Of a DNA stretch of 64,000 bases, positions 57,544-64,000 are shown piece by piece; the first letter of the stretch is position 1, and every line of letters begins with the position of its first letter. The position numbers were made by a program, and so were the translations under genes. Source of the stretch: Sialis fuliginosa (Eukaryota; Arthropoda; Insecta; Megaloptera; Sialidae); contig OY540819.1 of assembly GCA_961205875.1 (NCBI GenBank), positions 5,768,501-5,832,500 on the forward strand, in the 5' to 3' direction. Below the pieces are notes generated by a model. The model was not told the DNA's origin, did not search any database, and saw only the letters and a list, made by a program, of their open reading frames with translations.

Positions 57544-57960
57544 CTAGCTGCTACCCGCGGCTTCGCTCGCGTGGATTTCGAAACTCCCATCCCTATGATA
57601 TTTTTTTCCGCCGGATCGAATGAAACTAATCACAACCATTCATAGTATTATTAAACATACCTCATAAGATCGATCCTGTTAATTATATATTGTTCACCCA
57701 AAGGATTTTTTTATTTTCATAATCCATATCCACTATAATATTATGTTGATATTAGAACTGTCACTTAGCACGCATCAAAACCATCTACAAAATCAAGTAT
57801 CGTGTGAAACCAACACACATTGAAACCATGACAACAATCCAGCGCCAAAACACGCTTGAAAATCAGTATTGAATCTAGCAAACAAACCAGCAGCCCTTTA
57901 GGGGTTATTTTTCGGGATTCGAAGTAGCCTATGAAAAATTATAATATGCAAATTGGTATC
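57544..57960 (-). mobile_element. Helitron 3' end and body, truncated
   Basis: On the minus strand it ends CGCGAGCGAAGCCGCGGGTA...GCAGCTAG followed by T: a GC-rich hairpin plus CTAG, as Helitrons require. The inner part has GATTCGAAGTAGCCTATG, typical of related insect copies. The 5' TC end was not found, so the boundary near 57960 is approximate. Confidence 0.55.
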
Positions 57961-59762
57961 TAAGAAAGATGACGATTCTAAATAGATGTTTCTCTGTTAA
58001 TGAATTATCACTGAAATATTTTTAAAGGCAATTTAAATTATTTATTTATTATTAATTAATTCTATAATTCCAAACAATTGATATTTATTTTAAAATCCGA
58101 ATGATACGCCGATGACTTCATGCAGCGTTTTTGTGCGGTGAAAAACACTAGGTAGTGTGTTTCAGCAGTCACATAGGTATCTCCAGTCCATTAATAAATA
58201 TTTTAATTTAACATTATAATTTTGACAGAAAACAAACTAAGAAAAAAATGTAAATTTAAAATATGTTATTTTTCGTTTATAAAATAAATCCATTACAAAT
58301 ATTATTTTATTAAAAACAGCAATAATACAAATCTAATTTTTATATGTACCTATGTTGAAATGTATTACGTGGAGATCTAAGTATATGTGCAAGTATATAT
58401 TATATTGATTTTATTATTAGTTGTAATGCTCAATTTACATTAGTTGTTACATTAATACATATTTTTCACGCGATATGTATACCTATAATTTAAATTGAAA
58501 TTTCCGTGATTTATTAAGTTTTATGATATGATGGAGGGAAACTACCCGGGGTGTTTTGTGGATTAGTTCAGTAGCGTAGGTATATATTTTTAAACGGTGG
58601 AATTATCATTTCAGTTATGAGATCAAGTTATTGTTTGTTATAGTAATACAAAAAACTATTTCCTAATATTTTAATAGTGGAATCATTTTAGCATCGAAAC
58701 TGTTAAAATTTCGAGGATAGTTATTTTTTATAGAAGTTGCATTACTTTACGAAAAAAATAAAAATTATATTTTGATCTTTTATATGTGAGAAATCAATTG
58801 TTTGTATTTGCTAGTTTTATTTATTGACCTATAAATTAATGCATTGATTTTTTTGAGACCCAATAATTTCTGTGTATATTAATTAAACTTTGTGGGCCAA
58901 ACTACTGAAGCTACAGTACACTTTCGTGTAGACAAAATAATTATCCTCAAGGCAGTGTTGTGTAAGTAGAGGAAAAACATTTATGTATGACTGAAAATGC
59001 TGAAAAACTTTAAGGCGGGTATGTGCATTAGAGGGTTAAAAATAATAATCAATGCAATATTGATTGTCTCTAAATTAGATTTTTAGACTGTATATACGTC
59101 TTTTTATTGGCTATATAATCCATTTTGATAGTTTAAAAAAATATTTGCTTCTCTTTGTTACGTTTTGATACGAAAACTACTGAACTGAGTTTAGTGGAAT
59201 TTTTTGTATTTGTAATAAATGAAAATTTACAATTGATATTTTCTTATAAAAATATATAAAAAATAAAATAAAAAAACCACCAAATTATATTAAATAATTA
59301 GGTCAGGTATGTAGTAAAAAATTTGATAATTGATATTATCTAATAAAAAAGTATAAACAGTGGCAGTTGTGATGTTGATGTAATTAAACTATCATCATAG
59401 TCGCCAAGGTGGTGTCTACTCTGTCTACGTTTTAGAGTATTTAGCCACACGGGCATTCACTGATGAAATTTTAGCAAGTCTACAAAATCATTAACTATAT
59501 ATCTTGATTTGTTTTGGCATCTGGATGAATTCAATCTTTCAAATTTGAGTCAATGATTAAATAATTATTTCAACGTGAAATATTTGATTTAATTTGATTA
59601 CTTTACGAATTAACTAATGTTTATAAAACCATTAATTTTCTTGACTCGTTTACATTTCAACCTTTCTGAATTGATTCAATTATTAATAAATTGTTTTAAT
59701 GTATTTTGATTTAGCTAATTGTTCGGTATTTCCTCACTCTGCTTGAATTAAAGACTCTAGAT
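57961..59762. other. AT-rich non-coding stretch
   Basis: CAGTAGCGTAGGTATATA near 58569 is hAT-like but unpaired. Nothing else was recognised. Confidence 0.45.
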
Positions 59763-60256
59763 CAGTGGTTCATAACTTTTCAACTCGCGAAACTTAATTT
59801 AAAAATATATTTATACTACATAGAAGGATTTTTTTTTTTTTTTTGTCAATGAAAAACCTTTATATGATTTTATAACGTAAGTCGAAGATTCGTAACTCGG
59901 AATATGACTATATTTAAAATATGAGGAATAGAAAAAGGGGGGTAAGGGAAGAAAAAAAAACTAAGTTAAAAAAGCGCTATTTTGAAGTAAACATCGTTTT
60001 TATGTGTAATTTTGTATTTTAAATATAAAAATATATGTAGTTGCAATTGTGGTTTGCGAAAGACCCTCAAATTCATGAACTCGCATGCCTTTTGTACCAA
60101 TAATTGCAGGTAGAATCTGCGACGTTATGAAATAATTTTAATATAGTAACAGGTAAAATTTATTTTTGGTTCAGAGTTAAAATCGATTTGTACGAAAATT
60201 AAAACAAATCTGTTAGAATTTCAATAACTTCGCAGAACACCGGTTAAGAATCACTG
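59763..60256. mobile_element. hAT MITE, ~494 bp
   Basis: The left end CAGTGGTTCATAACTTTTCA and the reverse complement of the right end CAGTGATTCTTAACCGGTG are hAT-type CAGTGNTTCNTAAC termini. CTCTAGAT lies directly before the left end (59755-59762) and recurs at 60264-60271, fitting the known hAT target preference nTCTAGAn, although seven extra bases separate it from the right end. The interior has long T and A runs and no ORF. Confidence 0.65.
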
Positions 60257-60263
60257 CTCTGAA

Positions 60264-61107
60264 CTCTAGATACCTGCTGTCAAGTAAGAATCTCGCAAAG
60301 CAACTGTCACGCCACTGACTGCCAAGGTGCATAACAAATTACTTGGTTATTCGATTACAGTGACAGCCCTGCACTTTGGTTACTCTAATCTCGTTATACT
60401 GATTTCCTGTAACTGGTAATCAATAACAAAATAAGCAGCGACGTCAAGCCACAGAACACAAGCCTGTTGTGCTTCCGGAAATGAAGCATGTTGATACGTT
60501 TCCATTTTTATGTTATGATAGCAGCGGTATAATGTTTTTGTACTTAAATAATATATGGTAAATCTTTTATTAATCACGCACGAAAATTTGGAAAAATTGC
60601 TTGTGCGAGTTAAATAGGGAACCATTTATAGTCGTGTAGAATATTAAGTTTAAAAAATATATTAAAATAGCATGGTTGCATCAAATAATGACGTAGAATT
60701 ACGCCTTCCTCGACACTCGAATTAAATGAAGTTTATAAATATAACAAGTTTTAACCTTCTATCCCTCAATCCTTAAATACAGTAACAAAAAAATAGACGT
60801 GATTTTACGTTATAAATTGGGGTACAGTTGCTATTGTGTTTTGAGTTTTTTCTATTAAGAAAGGGGGTAAAATTAAACAAATTAAAAACAATCCAAATTT
60901 TTAGATTTACTGTTATTTTTTTATTATTTGCAAAAGCATCTCATTCTTTTGACTAAACTCGAGAACGAATAATAAATATTCATCACATTGATTTCCCTAT
61001 ATGTTATGTAATTATGTTTTACATCCTGTATGTATGTACCAGAATGTACCTGAATTGCTAATAGAAAGATTGAGAATAACAATAAATATAGCCAAGAAAA
61101 GGGGGGT
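60264..61107. other. Non-coding stretch with an unassigned frame
   Basis: CACGCCACTGACTG near 60309 could be another hAT end. An 81-codon minus frame (60380-60625) crosses a GC-richer patch but shows no domain. Confidence 0.35.
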
Positions 61108-61275
61108 CTAATTTAAGGTACGTTTGATGTAGGCCGATGCCACACGGTTAAAATATTTTCTAGAAATCGCATTATGTCCCCGAGGTGCTGTACGCGCTGA
61201 GATACGACCGAGGAGCATCTGAATATTTAATACGGTGTACAGGCGTCTTGTAACAAATTTATTGCAATCACACTT
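61108..61275 (-). other. Unassigned 56-codon open frame with coding-like composition
   Basis: The frame is open from after TAA (61276-61278) to TAG (61108-61110). It has a GC-richer centre with intact CpGs and encodes a basic peptide including LLGRISARTAPRGHNAISRK and YFNRVASAYIKR. An internal ATG (61216-61218) would start a 36-residue version. No family was recognised. It may be a fragment of a mobile-element protein or a chance frame in a GC patch. Confidence 0.25.
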
Positions 61276-61687
61276 TTAATCAATGAACAGTGAAGCGTTT
61301 ATAACTGAAAACTTTTTATCGATGGAGCCGTTTCGTTTTTAAAGTACACTCTTTCCGGATTTATAGGTAGCTTGATTTTTTATTTCGACATTTTTTTCTC
61401 TTTTTGTGACTACTTTTCTAATAATTAATGTCGAACTTAAAACGATGTGTTATATAATTATCTCTGATGTCAAACAGACTCCACAATATTTTATGTTTTT
61501 ACTTTACCATTTGCTAAAATTTCATTTATAACTATTTTTGTGGAAATTATGATAATCGATTATTTAAAAAAAATTTTCAATGTTCCAATTCAAGGATTAT
61601 TTTTTATGAAAGAAAACATTATATAAAAAAAATCCCTCGCCATCGATTTTAATATATTTTTGTTATTATATATGTTACATTTATTAT

Positions 61688-61770
61688 CAGTACCGGCTTT
61701 AGGGGAGGCGAACCAGGACGACCGCCCGGGGCGCCAGGCCAGATGGGGCGGCGCACAATAGAGCTTAAGT
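61688..61770 (+). repeat. hAT-like terminus with GGCGCC-rich block
   Basis: CAGTACCGGCTTTAGGGGAG, followed by CGCCCGGGGCGCC, resembles the hAT ends at 40798 and 41375, which also lead into GGCCCC-rich DNA. No opposite end was found. Confidence 0.45.
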
Positions 61771-63399
61771 CACTTTTTTGGTTCAAATCAGTGTATAGGC
61801 TGTAATTTTTGAGAAAACTTCTTTTTTATCTTTAAATTTTTTGTCGATCAGTTAAACCCGATTAAGCAAAAAATATAGGTAAATATAAACATTGTTAATT
61901 TGTAAAAAAAAAATTGATTATTTGATAGCTGCTAAGAAATACTTATTCAGCAACCTAGAAAGGAGTTTATACAAAAGTTAAATAATAATATTTAAAATTT
62001 ACAAATAAAACAATTTTACGGATTTTAATAATAATAATTTAACCTCTATGGAATTGTGTTATTACACGTATATTTTTCTTCCTTATTTTATGTGTTTTTA
62101 GTCAAATTGTAATTTAATCAATTTTTTTAGTATGTTCATAAATATTTTTACAACCTAAATATTGTAGGTATTGTATTATATAATATATTTTCCAAAGTAT
62201 ACCTATACCTATATATATTTGTACACATGAATAACGTTCATTTACATAAAAGCATATTGAGTATTTATGTTCTGTATAACTCATAATTAATTTTAATGTT
62301 ATCATAATTACACAGAAAAAGATGCAATTATTTTGTTAATGTAATATGACATCAGTATATCATTAGGTACATATATAAATGTATGGCAGAATTAGTTCCT
62401 GTTTTTAAAATATAAATATGGATGGACTTGAAATATTGCTCCTGCACCGGCTTTTCTTATAACATTGTCATTATACTGTTCAGCGCCTTGATGAACTTGC
62501 ATATCTAGCCTAGTAATTATACTGTCTTAGGCTTTTTAACACTGAAGATCCTATCAAATTCGGTTCAGTAATTTTTTAAGTTTGCCAACTTTGAAAAATC
62601 ATGCAGACCAGCAGATAAACGAAAATTCTTAAAACTATATTGATTATTTATTGAAATTATATAATTATATCTAATTTCTATTACCAATAAATATTTTTTT
62701 CTATAATAGAAAGCACAAATACGTCGTTTTAATAAACTTTTCAACCAGTCGAAAAAATCAATGTTTTTTACATGCAATTAAATACGAAATAAAAAACTGT
62801 TTTTTAATTTATTAGCAAAGAAATGAATTATTAAAAAGTATGATAATCACATTGGAAAATGTGACTCAAATATGATTTATATTTATTATCATACGTGTTT
62901 CTTATTATTTACCGTTTCTTTGCACTCACAAGTGAACTGAATAAAAAAAAATGTAAAAAATATAATACGTCAATTCATTTTCATTCATTAAATAAGACAT
63001 TGATGTTCGTAATATGTTTATGTAAAAAATATAAAACGCTAAAAATCTACGACTTATGTCTGTTTATTATGATATCGTGTTTCACTATTACCTCATGACA
63101 TGGAATGTCTTTAGTTTATTTAATCTTGATAGAAAACGGAGGTAAATTAACATAACGACATATAAATTAAATATCACCTTGAATTGATGCTTACTTACTG
63201 CAAATTGTTGTTAATTTACTTCAAATGTAACATATATTATTTGTAGTTATGGTGGTTTATCTTCTTTTAAATTAATAAACTTAATAAATTTTTATAAAGA
63301 ACCAGTAGCGCATTTAAGATTTTTTGATCCGGAAACATTTGTATGTATTTAAATATTTAGTTGTGTACATATATGTATATTATACACATAAGGAACTGG
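61771..63399. other. AT-rich non-coding stretch
   Basis: No gene or element was recognised. Confidence 0.5.
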
Positions 63400-63911
63400 C
63401 ACCAGTCTTGGAAATGACCCCAATAATGGCTATTTTTTAATTAAATGTACTGAATTAGAAATATTTGTTGATATTTGATTACTACCATTTCCGAATAATA
63501 ATCTATATACATTGAACTGTCTTGCAGCGTGATTTGATGACATTTGATGACATTGATGGTGGACATTTAAATTAATTATTATATTATCATATATAGTAAC
63601 TTCTTTATATGGTTTCAAATTTAACGATTTCTACTTTTATATCTTTTGTGTCGTAGTACTTATCATTTTTTAATCATTAGCAAGTATCCATCACTGCGTG
63701 CTCATTACTGGTATTACTTTATCCATTACTGGAGAAAAAACATAAACAAAATAAAAGACTGATTTGAAAAAAACAAACTATATTTGCGGATTTTGGTAAC
63801 TAAATTGATTAAATAAATAGTTACTTATTTTATTAGTAACATGAATTACAAAAAATAAGCCTGTCAACCACAAAAACAGTAAACCTTCCTCTTTAGCGAC
63901 CATAACTGGTG
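63400..63911 (+). mobile_element. CACCAGT-family MITE, copy 4 (most complete)
   Basis: Ends CACCAGTCTTGG and CCATAACTGGTG are inverted. At 512 bp it is the best-preserved copy, in the same orientation as 35157. The core includes AAGTATCCATCACTGCGTG and a TTTATCCATTACTGGAG block. No clear target duplication was found, so the superfamily is uncertain. No ORF is present. Confidence 0.75.
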
Positions 63912-64000
63912 ACAGTAGGTTGTTGGTTATCTAACTTCAGAGGAATCCTAGCAGAGACTGAACTTAATTATAGAATGCTTTCATCTTTTGATAAACTAGC
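63912..64000. other. Window edge, nothing recognised
   Basis: Short remaining sequence without features. Confidence 0.5.

Noticed and set aside
60309..60320. CGCCACTG as the right end of a hAT element
   Set aside because: No matching left end at a sensible distance with corresponding flanks.
1..64000. tRNA and rRNA genes
   Set aside because: No cloverleaf with A and B boxes or rRNA-like conserved blocks was recognised on either strand by eye; a tRNAscan run would be decisive.

Overview
This window is strongly AT-rich animal nuclear DNA, almost certainly from an arthropod and most likely an insect. It contains short Helitrons with TC...CTAG ends, hAT ends beginning CAGTGGCG, TA-flanked Tc1/mariner-type MITEs, TTAA-flanked elements and long foldback elements. 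The combination of GGTTCAGCGGTTTAGCC blocks with CAGACAGACAGAG tails is familiar from insect genomes such as Lepidoptera and Hemiptera, but I cannot fix the order. I see no bacterial operons, no rRNA or tRNA genes and no CRISPR array. No long conserved protein gene is present. The window reads as an intergenic region or very large intron filled with non-autonomous transposons.

Layout. 1-9.8 kb: AT-rich DNA with a 524-bp Mutator-like foldback element (5987-6510, 9-bp target duplication), a pogo-like end and a small snapback hairpin. 9.8-20 kb: a Helitron, a TA-flanked MITE, a 913-bp TTAA-flanked element with a 77-codon ORF, then a regulatory-looking stretch (19.4-20.0 kb) with a spaced repeated motif and a CRE. 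20-22.1 kb: a copy of a CACCAGT-ended MITE, then a CpG-rich block with four tandem repeats, a TATA box, a 107-codon open frame and a poly(A) signal, possibly a solo LTR. 22-32 kb: further hairpin elements, partial MITEs and diverged repeats. 32-37.2 kb: two TA-flanked MITEs, then two ~780-bp inverted copies of one repeat with another MITE between them. 38.6-39.0 kb: a possible 5' exon. 40.8-41.4 kb: an internally deleted hAT element that keeps the transposase C-terminal dimerisation domain. 42-46.4 kb: small MITEs, a 600-bp foldback, two Helitrons, a promoter-like CRE cluster with a TATA box, and a tandem repeat. 49.8-50.6 kb: two unusual motif-dense palindromic elements. 54.6-60.3 kb: a TTAA MITE, a hAT MITE that appears to have jumped into a Helitron, a small GC-rich ORF behind a TATA box, another Helitron end and another hAT MITE. 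61-64 kb: an unassigned minus-strand open frame, a hAT end and a fourth CACCAGT copy.

The only recognisable protein remnant is the hATC domain at 40.9-41.2 kb. The best candidate for host coding is the 55-residue ORF at 57149-57316, whose GC-rich codons stand out from the background and whose C-terminal half is a membrane segment. The elements do not form one pathway. Their significance lies in shared termini, nested insertions and promoter-type motifs carried in terminal repeats. All assignments were made by eye without database searches.
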